From Davidsoniella eucalypti (Eukaryota; Ascomycota; Sordariomycetes; Microascales; Ceratocystidaceae), in assembly GCA_004009845.1 (NCBI GenBank), contig RMBW01000001.1:372001-436000 (forward strand): a stretch of DNA of 64,000 bases, in the 5' to 3' direction. This document shows positions 22,754 to 34,782 of the stretch, piece by piece. The notes under the pieces were generated by a model that did not search any database, was not told the DNA's origin, and was given only the letters and a program-made list of their open reading frames with translations. The position numbers and the translations under genes are program-made. Every line of letters starts with the position of its first letter. Within the stretch, counting starts at the first letter, position 1.

Positions 22754-23530
22754 CACCAAAATGTTTAAGTACTGAGATTACAGCAAAATGTTTGTTTATG
22801 ATATCTTGATTTATGTAACTTGGGTTTGTTAGGATTTGAGTCCTATCTGAAGTCTGAATGGCTTTACGAGATGATACTAGATCAGATTCAGATTAGATTA
22901 GGGCGTGGCATCATTCACCATGAACCTGTTGTGTCTGGGGATGCCGGTGGTATATCACTAGCTAGTAGATATTTTAACTAAAACAATAATTAATTGCCCA
23001 ATGAAAACATTCCTTTAATTGAAGGAACTGAAAAGAAACCAAGACAAATCACTTGTAAATTTTGAAAGCCAAGAACAATATGTTTTATAACCTCTTTGAG
23101 CCATTTGTGTCTTCAGCTCCAAGATCGGTAGCAAGAGATGACGGGAGCTTTACGCGGTACCACGTGACCGGCTTATCGATACAAGCTAAACCCGTTTTGG
23201 GCTTTTCACACAAACCCCCACTATAACCACTGAAAGATGCGGGTCTAGTCAAAGGCTGCAAAGGCCCCTGCCATAGCGGTCGAAATCAACGATGGGCCAA
23301 CTAGAGGCTAGAAGAAATTGAAGGTCAAGAAAGAGTCAACCGCCATACACCCCACCATCACCGCCCTCTAGTCGTCTTAACTAAAGACCAGTCAATCTAT
23401 TTTTTTTTTCGACGTACAGACGATCTTCCCCACTTGCGACGACTTCAATCCGGACGTTCGCTTTCATTTCTTCGCCCAGTCGCATATCTTCCCTTCTCCC
23501 CACCCACTCACATCCACCTAGTTGCCCATC
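22754..23530. other. Spacer and promoter upstream of eIF3k
   Basis: 777 bp; no gene. CCACGTGA at 23160-23167 and a T-run followed by a pyrimidine-rich leader just before the eIF3k start. No trace of the missing rad4 C-terminus here. Confidence 0.6.
23160..23167 (+). promoter_or_regulatory. CCACGTGA E-box upstream of eIF3k
   Basis: CACGTG core 364 bp upstream of the ATG; binding by a bHLH factor is inferred. Confidence 0.35.
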
Positions 23531-24549
23531 ATGAACGGCGAAGATCCCTCGGAGCGGCCCGAACACATCACCAACATTATCAGCGGTCTAGAGCGTTACA
23601 ACCCCGAGGCTACCGTCTCTCTGGAGACTTACCTTTCCGAGCAGTGCGAGCAGAAGTTCTCCGACAGCAATGCTAACCGGACATTGTTGAAGCTGTAAGT
23701 GATTATTCCCTTCTAGTGGGATCTACGGACAGGCCTCTAGGCACCGCACCACACCACATTGACTATGCCCAAGACCTATTTCCTTTGTTACACTGGTATC
23801 ATTGTGATGATTTAATAAGTTAAACACGTTTCCTATTACCTGACCCGTGCTTAAGCCGTCATGCTCTTGCGCATGTGAAGTTAAACATAGAAAGATCTGA
23901 CATGTTATCTATTCGATTACTCTGTTACTTTCACTACATCACCATTCATAACAGACTAAGGCTCAATGCTAACTATTGGCGGTACACTTCGCTGTGCCCG
24001 TATTCATTGCATAGGTACCAGCTCAACCCCGACCGTGCGAAGGATGAGGTCATCACCAACATCCTCGTCAAGGCCATGACCCAGTTCCCCTCCGCCCAGT
24101 TCGCTCTTGCCGTGCACCTGATCAACCCCGGTTCCGCTGCTACTGGTGAGCTTCACGAGGCTCTGACCAAGCTGCGCGACCTCAACACCCAACTTGAAAG
24201 CGCTCAGTACACTCGCTTCTGGGCTACTCTGGATGGTGATGATCTGTGCGCTGACTTGATCGCTGATATCTCCGGCTTCGAGTCTCTGATCCGTGATCGT
24301 ATCTGCACCTTAATTTCACAGGCCTTCCGCGAAATCGCCCTGAGCCAACTCGAGGTTTGGTTGGGTCTGGATACCGAGAAGACTACTGCCTTCGCCACCG
24401 AGTTCGGCTTCACCGTCGAAGGTGACCTCGTCAAGGTTCCCCGCAACGCCGAGAACGAGGCTAAGAAGGCTGATATCCGTGAGGACGTCAACGTCGACAT
24501 GTTCTCCAAGGTTATGCAGCGCTCGTGGAAGGACTCCATGCTGGCGTAA
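23531..24549 (+). CDS. Translation initiation factor eIF3 subunit k
   Basis: Exons 23531-23694 and 24015-24549; 232 residues. The N-terminus reads ERPEHITNIISGLERYNPEA, and the join restores NRTLLKLYQLNPDRAKDEV, both typical of eIF3k. The HEAT-like part (VITNILVKAMTQFPSAQFALAVHLI) is followed by the winged-helix/PCI-like part (DLIADISGFESLIRDRICTLISQAFREI) and the tail FSKVMQRSWKDSMLA. eIF3k is a non-core subunit of the eIF3 scaffold on the 40S ribosome, present in filamentous fungi and absent from budding yeast. The intron is 320 bp, four to five times the local norm. Its 3' part happens to be open in frame, but retaining it would break the conserved TLLKLYQ. The long intron may host a snoRNA. 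Confidence 0.94.
23800..23905 (+). ncRNA. Candidate C/D-box snoRNA inside the eIF3k intron
   Basis: Within the unusually long intron there is GTGATGA (23804-23810, box C), CTGA (23840-23843, possible D'), TGTGAAG (23874-23880, weak C') and CTGA (23897-23900, box D). The order and overall span of about 100 nt fit a C/D snoRNA, and translation-factor introns are known snoRNA hosts. The terminal stem is weak and I could not name an rRNA target, so chance matches remain possible. Confidence 0.25.
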
Positions 24550-25018
24550 ATGAAGAATCGCTGAAAAAGACGATTCGATATCGGCAGGTTTTCCTTTCTA
24601 GATAGAAAAGTCAAGGAATACCAAACGGCCAGCAATGATGGGGCTTCTTATTGGCTCCTATAATAAAAGGACACAATGAAGTAAAACAAACATATGCACA
24701 AAGATAACGAGAAAAAAATCCACCGAAAGGCTGTTTAAACACTACATTTATCTGGTTTACTAGTTATCCTAAATCTTTGTTTCATTTTTGTCTATCTGTA
24801 TTAAGGTTTGGGATTTTTGGCTGGCGGCTGCTTCCACAAAAGTTTGGACTTGGGGCAATAACGGACGGTTTGGTTTTCACGGCACATTTTACTCCAGGCT
24901 TGAATTTATATGATATCCATCTATTTTGTGCTATTCCAGCTCCTTATAAAAAATCATGAAATGTGTGGTATAACTTTTTAGTATGTGCCTCGTAGTTCGC
25001 TGCCTCAGTATTAGTCTT
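24550..25018. other. Convergent 3' spacer between eIF3k and TSR4
   Basis: 469 bp of AT-rich 3' flank; no gene seen. Confidence 0.6.
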
Positions 25019-26349
25019 TTACTGGCGCTTGTCCAATTCTTCCCACTGGACACCAGCCCACTCTTCAAGATATCCCACCTGTTCAGCTTCGACTGCGTAG
25101 GCTTGGCAGTCCTTCTCACATACACCAACGATGATCGTACCCCAGTCCATGCCATCAAGACTCATTTCGTCTGCTTCAAGCTCTGTGATAGCATATGGCG
25201 TAACCTGCACCTCGAATGTGCGTCCAGCACCACAATTTTGGCAACGCGGCATGCCCTTGGGCTTCGCATTGTCCTCAGAATATAGTAGGACACCCACAGC
25301 ATCATCATGTGAGTATAGCAATGGAGTGCCAGCAAACTCGTACCGAATAATCTGCTCGGGGTTTTGTGCCATGCGGTCAGCAAAACGCTGGAAAGTCGTG
25401 TCCATGACGGACTCAAAGTTGTTCTGCTCTTCCTTGGCGCTACTAGAACCACCTGCACTAGTATCCTCAACCTCCATCTTTTCGATCTGGGCGTTAGCCG
25501 GGATCTTCATGTCGGTGATCGCATCAAGAGTCTCGTATTCCGCATCCATGTAGAGTGTCGGGTATGGCTTCGGAAGAGTCATTGGCCATGGCTCTGGTGG
25601 TGCCGGAGTAGCCTTGGGCTTATCGGCTAACGGATTGTTGATAGATAATTTCTCGGCAAAGGTCGCTGGCAGTTTCTCCACGGTCTTTTCTTCGGCCTTG
25701 GGAGCTAATGGGGCGGCAGATGGCTTAGCAAAAGGATTAGCTGGTGCTGCTGAGCCAGCAGGAGCGAAAGGGTTTCCGACACCGAATGGGTTTTCCCCAG
25801 TAGCACCGCCGAGACTCTTGGCACCGAAAAGGGACTCTCCCAGTCCAGTACTCGTAACGATCTTGCTAGCGATGGGCTTCTTCTCGTCCTTCTTCTTCTC
25901 GGTAAAATCGGTCACGGCAGGCGCATCTTCAGCGATGCGCACACTACGCAGCACCCGTATGCTACCAGTTTGGCGACGGCACTTGGTCTTACGGCAGATG
26001 AAGATGAATAGTCGCCGATCATGGCCGGGGAAACGATCTGGTAGGTGGGCATCAAGCTGCAATAGCAGGACCATCATATCCTTGCATACTTTGCAGCGCA
26101 CAAGGGCAGCTGAAGGTGGTGTCGTCGAATCAATCCATTCCTATATCAAGAGGTCGAAGTTGGAGGGTTAGTTGTGTAACCCTAGTGAATATAAAGTAAA
26201 GAAAGATAGTAAAAATTATAGCTTACAGGCGTTCCACCTAGGTGCGTGATCGCATCATCACCAACGTCTTTTTCAGCATAACCTAGCAGAACATTTGTCT
26301 CGGTGAATTCTTGATCCTCGATATCAGAATCGCTGTGATAGCCACCCAT
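25019..26349 (-). CDS. TSR4: PDCD2/Tsr4-type ribosome biogenesis chaperone
   Basis: Exons 26349-26227 and 26140-25019, 86-bp intron; 414 residues. The true start gives MGGYHSDSDIEDQEFTETNV and NVLLGYAEKDVGDDAITHLGGTPEWI, the conserved N-terminal part of Tsr4/PDCD2. A Cys-rich zinc-binding element follows (VRCKVCKDM and CRKTKCRR). A low-complexity Ala/Pro/Lys linker (about residues 140-235) separates it from the C-terminal PDCD2 domain, with MDTTFQRFADRMAQNPEQIIRYEF, GTPLLYS, MPRCQNCGAGRTFEVQ and MDWGTIIVGVCEKDC. Yeast Tsr4 is a cytosolic dedicated chaperone of ribosomal protein uS5 (Rps2) needed for 20S pre-rRNA maturation. Assignment is firm; the dedicated-client role is known from yeast. 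Confidence 0.92.
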
Positions 26350-26864
26350 TTTTGCCGTTTTATATAATCGATTTGAGGTCGTAATTGCTTAGTTGTAGGA
26401 AGTTATATCATTGGGTGGGGTGTTGATTTCATTTCATTTTATTTAGATGCGCAAAAGGTCAGGGTACTTGCTTTGGAGGGGCACAAAAATTTTGACGCGG
26501 GGCTTATCTTATCAGCATTGATACTAAATTAAAGATATTTACGACTTGGTACATTTTGTCTATAAGTTGAAAGGTATTACCACCAACTCCAAAACGCCTG
26601 CTACATGATATTAGATATCGAATCGATTAGAGAGTTAACAGAAATATTAAAATACAGAAATATAAATAAATGTGATATCTATAAATTAGTTGTAGAAGGT
26701 GCACCGGGTCCTTCTCCGTTGTAATAGCCCATCCAGTGTCATGTCATTTTAGTGTACAGAATTTGATGGTTATAGTAAAACCACAGAAAATAAGACAAAA
26801 CGGAAGAAAAAAGATCAGGACAACATCAAAAAATTAGGTATCCTATTAGTTCATACAAAGCTAC
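26350..26864. other. Spacer between TSR4 promoter and CCT6 3' end
   Basis: 515 bp, AT-rich; tandem arrangement of two minus-strand genes. No gene or clear element. Confidence 0.55.
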
Positions 26865-28952
26865 TTACTGTTCCGGGCCATCCATGCCAGGGCCAGGGCC
26901 GCCTTGTCTACCCATCTGTCGAGCCTTGAGCATCTCGTCACATAGTAGTAGGTTGGAGGCAATGCCAGAGGAAGAAGCAATGCTGTTACGCAGCACACGG
27001 AATGAATCAAAGACACCCTCCAAAGTAGGGTCCATAGGATCGCCAGTAGACAGGTCCAGACCAACAACGTTGCCTTCAGCGTTCTCATCCTGCAGTTGAG
27101 CAACTATAATTCATGTTAGTGAATGGATAAATCAAAAGAATATACAAACATGTAATGATGAAGACTTACGAGAATCTTGGATGTCGTGACCGGCGTTGGC
27201 AGCTAGAGTCTTGGGAATGATTAGAAGAGCATCGGCGAAAGCAGAAACACCCCACTTTGCGCGACCCTTGACCTTCTTGTAGAAGGCATCGCTCTTCAGA
27301 TGCGCCGCGCAAGCGACCTGGAAAGCACCAGCACCGGGAACAACTGAACCGTCAACGATGACGTTATACACACTGCGTAGACCATCACGGACAGCATCGG
27401 TGATTTGAGCGATAGTGTGGTTGTTGGGGCCCTTGATCATCAAAGTGACAGACTTGGGCTCCTTGACCTCCTCAACAAAAGTGAACTTCTCCTCGCCAAG
27501 GGTTTGCTCGTACACGAGACCAGCCCAACCTAGAACGTCGGGGTTCAAATCATCGACACTGTTCTGGGCAACACCACCGCAAACCAGTTGTAATCTCTCC
27601 ATGTTTCTCCGCTTGGCTCTGCGCAGCGCCAGGATACCGTTCTTGGCCAGGACATCTAGAGAAAGAGGGTCGATACCTTTTTGATTGATAACAACGAAGC
27701 TCTTCTTGGGATCATTAGCACAAACCTCCTTCTTGAGATCGACAATGCGTTTCAACTTGGAATCAACAAAGCGACGCTCACTCTCGACTAGCTTGTCGCG
27801 CTGCTCGGCGCTGGAGTAGAAGAAGCCAGAGTTAATCTCAGTCTTCTCGTATTCTAGAGAAACGTTGAGGGTCAAGATGAAGGCGTTTTCGAGGCGCTTG
27901 GGCATATCGGGGTGGCGAGCACCGTGGTCTAGAGCAAGACCACGGATGAGCTTAGTATCGGCGGCTGTCCGGTGCTGCATCTTCATGATCTCAATCATGT
28001 GTAAATCAGGCTTGGTGGGAGCCTGGTAAATGGCGAGAACGGCATCAACGATATCGGTAGTCAGGGCGGCGGCCAGGGTCGAGTTCAACTTAGTGGCTAG
28101 CGAAGTACGAGCGACATTCAGAAGCAGCTCACGCGAGGGCTCACGGGCAAGCTTGAAGTCATCCAGGAACTAAATTTTCACGAATCACATGTTAATTATT
28201 TTACGTCCCTGCCTGAGATATCATGGCTCAATATTATTAACATACCTTGAGAGCCTCAGTTTTGGCGATTTCGAAACCATCAGTGAGGATACGGGGGTGC
28301 AGACCCTCTGAGATGTAACGTTCAGCCTGCTTCAGGAGCTCACCGACCAGCAAAACGACGGAGGTGGTACCGTCACCGCAAATATCATCCTGGGCAGTGG
28401 CAGCACGAGCAATCATGACGGCAGTGGGGTTCTTGATCTGCATCTCACGGAGCAGAACGTTGCCATCCTTGGTCAATTTGATCTAAAGAGGAGCATTGTA
28501 TTAGCGATTGGTGATCTCGTGTGAGTCGTAGTTGTATCGTCGATAATCGAAAAAGGGGTCTCAAGCAGGAAAAAAAACTATCAGCCTGATAATATATAGA
28601 GGGGTAATTTTGTACCTGGCCAGCTCCGTCAACAAGCCTATTGTGTTTTCTTCAGTTAGCAGGATAATACCACCATGAATGATTGGAGAGACTTTACATT
28701 TTGATAGTGCCCATAGGGCCCAAGTTAGTCTTCAGAACATTCTGCAGGCCTTCACCAGCGCTTATGTTGACCTGAAGAGCTTCACCCCGCCTCTATTAGA
28801 TAGTTAGTGATCACGACTCTCAAAACACACGAGGGATCCTTGGAGATTGGTTGATGCGATGCACAGAAGCTCTGCAACAAAAACCAGCCAGGGAGTAAAA
28901 TCAGACGTACCCGGGACTCAGCCTTGGGGTTCAGTAGCTGCGCAGCGGACAT
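26865..28952 (-). CDS. CCT6: Chaperonin TRiC/CCT subunit zeta
   Basis: Six exons: 28952-28911, 28792-28698, 28637-28616, 28482-28246, 28169-27170 and 27103-26865; 544 residues (yeast Cct6 has 546). The third exon is only 22 nt and supplies LVDGAGQ; with it the sequence reads LKTNLGPMGTIKMLVDGAGQ then IKLTKDGNVLL, as in all CCT zeta subunits. Nucleotide-site motifs are GDGTTSVVLLVGELL (near residue 87) and VVPGAGAFQVACAAHL. The N-terminus MSAAQLLNPKAESRRRGEAL is the zeta signature. The C-terminus ends in a Gly/Met-rich tail (GGPGPGMDGPEQ). The hetero-oligomeric ring folds actin, tubulin and other proteins in the cytosol. Intron lengths are 118, 60, 133, 76 and 66 bp; several sit in the 5' half, a usual fungal bias. 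Confidence 0.96.
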
Positions 28953-31118
28953 GATATTGGCTATTAGATTAGAAAAGTAAAGAGGAAAAGAGTAGCCAGA
29001 AAAGAAAACAAAAACACTGCAGTGGGCGCAGGGCTGAGGAATTTGGTGATAAGTATAAAGAGGTGGCCTTCGAATTCCACAACAAACAAGCGTTCCTAGG
29101 CGTTTCTTAGTAGGGGGGGGGCACCAAATTCTAAACTTCGTCCTACCTACCCTATAGTGGCGTACTACGACGTTCATTGGTGGTTCACTGACTCTGTCAG
29201 GCTGATCGTGGGGCATACAGTGCGATAAGTGCACAGAAACGTGCGAGAAACGTTTTCCTGCCCGCATCGGCGGGCGGTGAAAGAACACCCTGAAGCTCGC
29301 TTTTTGCAAGTTTCCAATAAGCCAATGGCAATTAAAACAGTAGCAGTTAATCGAAGAGCGCTAGAATGGCTAGCGCAGGTGAAGTTCAATTGTTCCATTC
29401 TATCAATGGCCGACCAGCTTTCTTAAGGGGAATTCATAGTCGTACTAACCAACCATTCATAGAATTTCCACAGGAATTTGTACAACTTATAAGCGGCATA
29501 TAGTGCATAGGCCTTGAAGTATGTATGTCAACGGCGTAGTCAATCTCGTTCTCTCGCTGTCAAAAAGCCCGAGCCGAATTAGGCGTCAAGCTTACAATTA
29601 GCAGATAGACGGACAGCCTTCTGTTGCCAAGCCCAACAAGGTCCTCTGCTAGTAATCTTTGTCCAAAGATTGCAATTACATATGCAATGACAATGTGGTG
29701 TTAGTCTCGGTCTTGTGAATGCAACTCTCCTGTGACGAAGACTTGACCTGCAGAAAACTAAGCAGCGATTATTTCGGGCCGTGTCGAAGGACTGTTCCGT
29801 TTTTCCTTCGTTCGGCCTTGCCATATTTCCACATTGTAAGATTCAAAGAAACACTATCAGTTGGTGGTTGGAGTCATGCGTTTTGGCTTTCTCAATACAT
29901 TTTCGATACTCTGGCACCCATCGGATTATCTTCTTCTCCAAACGAGTGCAATACAAAAAAGTTGTGTCTGTATACAGTATTGCTTGTCGCCTCATTCAGC
30001 CAATATGTCGAAGTTCCGGCTAGAAGCACTAGTTATGCAGTACTTCTATCTGATACTAAGTACTAGTTCGATCAGCCTGAATTCAGCCATCAGCCACAAA
30101 GAATCCCGCGTCTAGTAGCCTGTTTCGTGCCGGAGCTTCTCAGAGCTAATTGGAATACATGGCATCATAGCTACTACTGAATATCTGTGTACAGATAGAT
30201 ATCGTGACTGTTATGGTAGTAGTGCTAGTTCTAAGCATGCGACACACATGAATGTTTGAGACAAGTATATGCGAGCACACAGCAACCCAAGCTAGGTCAT
30301 TTTGTTTTCGGTACTTTGTGATCACTATCATTGTATCATGTCGGATACGATACATCCCCTCCCCGAATATCTCACATGGCACATTTTGTCACCCTCAATG
30401 TCCAAAATCAAACGAATCATCGTCGAGTTCCTACCAGTTCCACACCAATGGTCGGTGGTACTCAATATGGGTGCTCCATCTTACTATATCCCCCATTCTG
30501 CCGGCTATTATATATTGAGAACAGCCCATCTAAGTCAGGCCATAGTCCTTTAGACTCAAGTTGGACTACATAGAGATTTTATAGCAATTATAATTACGTA
30601 GTCTATAGATATGTGATATATCAGTAACAACTCTACGATGTCAAATTGTTGATGTGGCCACTTTAGATTCTCTCAAATGTCACTCTAAATTTTCGTTACT
30701 TTCCTTTAATCTTAATCGGGCGACGTGATGGTGCTTACCACCATGCATCTTTCTCTATTTTATCTTACCAAGCGCCATGCGTCATCTATCACATATCCCT
30801 TGGAGCTATGTATTTCAAATCCACCATGTTCATAGCCCAACATCCGCTTAGCCAACCCGCAAAAGCAATATAAATAAGTATATGCTTCCAAATCTAGACT
30901 CCACACTCGCAATATAAGTTCCGAATAAATTGGAGGCAGTTGGGCGCTATCGGCGGATGTGACATTGTTCACAGATAGGCGATTCCATATAGAGACATAA
31001 AGAGGCGCTCTCTCGGTCACAATCTTTCACTATTCTTGATCTATCTTTTTTACTCATATAGCTCGATAATCTTATTCCTGTTTCTTTTGCCAAGGCATTC
31101 TTTACGCTTATTCCAATC
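28953..31118. other. Gene-free divergent intergenic segment, 2.2 kb
   Basis: No supported gene. Several overlapping open frames at 29719-30573 share no family motif and disagree in frame, so I read them as chance. A run of nine G occurs at 29113-29121. The promoters of CCT6 and of the MFS transporter must lie at its two ends. Confidence 0.6.
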
Positions 31119-33108
31119 ATGGCTTTATACAGACGCAAGATTATTGCCAACAATGACAGGCGATCTGCCCTAGATCTCACGGCTCGGGAGTCCATCCTAC
31201 CAAATTGTCTTGTCACTATCCTATTTTTTCTTTGGGGATTCGCCTATGGACTTTTAGATGGCAAGATGACTATATCCCATATATGGTGTCACCTCACTAA
31301 CATAATGTCTCTAGTTCTCAACGCACATTTCCAAACAATTCTCCATGTCACAGCTGCCCAATCTTCAGGTTTATCTGCCGCATACTTTGGAGCATATTTG
31401 ATATGTCCCCCAACGGTTTCTGGTTGGATTTTGCGGCGTCTTGGGTTCCGTGTCACATTCATGATCGGTTCGTGATGCACGGCATGCCATACCAAGTTAT
31501 TTATTGTCAAGGTCGCTAATAGATATCAGGACTTTCCGCCATGGCTGTTGGCTGTATTCTGTTCTGGCCTTCCGGGGTAAACAGTTCATTCGGCGGGTTT
31601 TGTGGCAGCATGTTTGTTGTCGGTACTGGACTAGCAACTCTAGAAACAGCTGCTGATCCGTATGTCTTCATCCTTCAAGATGATGCCTAAATGATGAAAG
31701 TCCTTCGTTTCTAACTTCATTATAGATTTCTGTCCATCTGTGGCCCGTCTCGTTACTCGGAAATCAGACTGAACCTAGCACAGGCAGTTCAGGGTGTCGG
31801 CTCCGCAGGTAAGAATCTTAACAGAATTTTTCGTAGAAAAAGGCTAATCGCATTATCATAACCTTAGCTGCACCTCTCCTGGCCTCGCGGGTTTTCTTCG
31901 CTCATACTGTCGATACTAAGCAAGGATTGAAAAATGTACAGTGGGTTTATCTTGGTGTAGCAGGCTTTGTTGGACTTCTCATACTTTTATTCTTCCTTGC
32001 ACCTATGCCTGAGATCACAGATGCAGACATGCTCGCCCAAGAACTCAAAATTAGCGAAGTCGATCCAGGTCCATTCCACAAGCAGCACAACCTGTTCCTC
32101 GCTGTGTGGGCTCAGTTTTGTTACGTGGGGTCACAAGTGGCTATAGCAGTAGGAAACAATATGCTAGTCCCTTGTTCTATGGTCATTTGACTGACATTCT
32201 ATTTTAACAGAATTATTTCATCAATTTTGCCAAAGAAGCTGGCCATAGTGATGAACGTTCTTGTGAGTTGGCCTACAAAGCATGGTTAGTACAAGTACAC
32301 ATGAACCCTAACTTGATATAATCCTGTAGCCGATCTATTTGCTGTTGCGCAAGGCTTATACGCCATAAATAGATTCATTGCTGCATTTGCTATGATGTCT
32401 CCCATCGTCAAGCCCCGGTATGTTCTTTCTTTGTACTTGAGCATGTGTGTGACTTTTGCAATCGCGGCTATGAATACAAAAGGGAATACGTCGGTGGCTA
32501 TGATCACGCTAGTATTGTGCTTCGAGTCTGCGTGCTTTGCAACCATTTTCACTTTAGGACTTAGGGGTCTAGGTAGACACACAAAACGTGGTGGTGCATT
32601 CCTAGTATCGGCCATCTCGGGAGGCATGGTTTTCCCTCCCATGATGGGAGCCGTGGTAGACCGCAAGGGAGCACATACAGCAATGGCAATTCCGATGATG
32701 GGTTTCATCCTTGCCTGCATGTAAGTTCGTCCCAAAGATGTATTGGAATGGGATAGCATCGAGAATAAAGACGGCTAACCAACTTATAGATACCCTGTGT
32801 ACGTCAACATATATAAACGTAAGACAATGGATATACACCGCGGGACGGCAGTGGGCTTATCGCAAGCCAGCACGATTGCGGTAGAACACGAGATGACAGC
32901 CATCTCGACGAATAAAGAAGCAGGCGTACGAACCTCCAAGTCCGAGCGTGTGTGATATATGTATACATATAGTAACAGAGCGGCTTGTTTCCTTTCTTTG
33001 TGGCAGATTCTCGGACCCGTCATCGTAGAAGCAGGGTATCTATCATTCCTTTCCAGAGGAAGGAACGGCTACGTAGAGAAACAGCACTTATTCATCAAGA
33101 GCGGGTAG
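31119..33108 (+). CDS. MFS transporter, L-fucose/hexose permease (FucP) type
   Basis: Eight exons: 31119-31467, 31530-31659, 31726-31808, 31868-32148, 32211-32262, 32330-32720, 32790-32925 and 33007-33108; introns 59-81 bp; 507 residues. All joins keep phase. FucP-family marks include TILFFLWGFAYGLLDGKM in TM1, GLATLETAADPFLSICGP, RLNLAQAVQGVGSAAAPLLAS, a central loop with HKQHNLFLAVWAQFCYVGSQVA, and NYFINFAKEAGHSDE. Motifs near the second half are LFAVAQGLYAINRFIAAF and GGAFLVSAISGGMVFPPMMG. About 12 membrane segments are expected. Bacterial FucP symports L-fucose with protons; fungal members are uncharacterised or hexose-like, so the substrate is open. The first donor (GTTCGT) is non-consensus. 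The 52-nt fifth exon is small but required. No catabolic partner genes lie beside it. Confidence 0.85.
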
Positions 33109-34782
33109 CGCCTACGAGGTGAAAGGGAGATGTTCGTGGCACATCATCGTGCATGAGAAACAAAGCTAATTCGAGAGCCGAGGAATTTCATGATTACGAG
33201 TACGCGAACGAAACAAAACGATACTAAACGAGCATCTTGTATAAAGGAGCTTAGTAAAAGGATGTGCTAAGCAGAACGAAGCAGTACGAGTCGTTGTTGA
33301 TTTAGATTAACTAGGGGAAATTATAGACTACTGAATGTAAACATTAAAACATCGTGTTAAAAAGTGGACCACAGCTCATCGACCAGACAGCGCCACGGAG
33401 AGAAAGCGTAAATATCACGTGACACATAGATTAATCCCAACTTAGTATGTGGCTTTTCAGCGACTGGGCGAGCTGAGCTGAGGCTTAGTCTCGATAACAG
33501 ACGTCAGGGACCAGGATAAAGGTACCGTTGCCGTGACGACGCGCAGGAACCTTTCTACGGAACTGCCAAGTTGTAATGTAAATAGGTCGCCCCAGTGATG
33601 GGAGCTTGAGAGCACGCACTTTAACACTTGTTAGACAAGGCCCTAGAAGCCAGAGCCCGGCTCGGCTAGCCAGGAAAGCAACCGCAAAAGCAGAGCGCAA
33701 TGCTGGAAGGTACGGCAGGAACTTGTCTAATTAGAAGCGCGGTTCCAGATCGAGATGATTTCCTTTCTTTCCTTCTTCTTTCTTCTTCTCACTTTTCTTT
33801 ACATTCTTGCAACCATCGCGAGATTGCGCTACAGCTAATCCCGCCCTGTTTTATTCTTCTTTGGGCGTCTTCCATTCCTGGCACCTACATTCCTTTCCTC
33901 ACCATCTGCAGCCATCGTGAATCGGGCTAGTCATCGGTACCGTACTACTAGAATACTATAGTCGTTTACAGCTATCGCCATTGTCAACTTTGGGCTTTGT
34001 TTATATTATACGTCGGCGTATTTGATTGGTATCACCACTGTCGTCTTGTATGGCCTGTGGCTAGCAATTCTCTTTACTCAGAATAACTACTGACGGTTGA
34101 TTCGCCAACATCATAACCGCTAAGATCCAACATCTGTCTACTTGATATCTCAGCTACTTTGTTGTGCTTTGGCCGTTCAAGATTTTTTAACGACGTTCTA
34201 TTGCTCATCTATCTGTGGATTTACAGACGAAAACACCATTGCTTTTGAGTTGTCCAGGGCCCTGAAGCGAGACCTCGTACAGGTAAACAAACCCCCTGGT
34301 GCACCTCTGTTCCTACTTCGCCGCCCAGCCCCTCGATAGTCGGTGAGAAGCCAGCAAGTCGACAAGCACCATACAAATCAGCCACAACGACGATATTGCA
34401 CCTGTCATTTTTGCTGCCCAGCGCCCTTGTTTAGCCGCATAACCCATTACAAAGATAGAAAAAAAATTAGGGAACACATTGCTAGCAAGTCCAGTTTTGA
34501 ATTGGTCTCCTCAGTGCCGTCACACCCTTAAGCGCTTGGCGCACCCCATTTCTCTTGCTCATTGTGAAAATCGCAAGGACTTCCGCCAGTGTCCGTCAAG
34601 CAAGCGATCGCGTCAACTTCACCAATTTAATTTAGTTGTGTCCTTCTACTCCAATACGCTCTTTGCCAAAGACGAACGCTTATCGCCAATATGGCGAATT
34701 TACGTTTCGCCTTTTACAGTACATTCTTATTCAGTCCGGATTATTTCAATATACACAATCGCTAACAATTGACTCAGGGTTT
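33109..34782. other. Gene-free segment with promoter of the FIG1-like gene
   Basis: 1.7 kb with no supported gene. A palindromic TCACGTGA sits at 33415-33422 and a long pyrimidine tract (C/T only apart from a few A) at 33760-33806, as often found before fungal transcription starts. Short frames at 33700-33930 and 34142-34531 carry no family motif and may lie in a long 5' leader. Confidence 0.55.
33415..33422 (+). promoter_or_regulatory. Palindromic TCACGTGA E-box
   Basis: Perfect palindrome in the spacer between the FucP-like transporter and the FIG1-like gene; target gene unclear. Confidence 0.35.

Noticed and set aside
23875..24014. Open reading through the 3' part of the eIF3k intron
   Set aside because: It would replace the conserved TLLKLYQ junction with unrelated residues; splice sites are good.
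29719..30573. Cluster of overlapping 80-115-codon frames
   Set aside because: Three frames open at once in AT-rich DNA, no motif and no splice logic.
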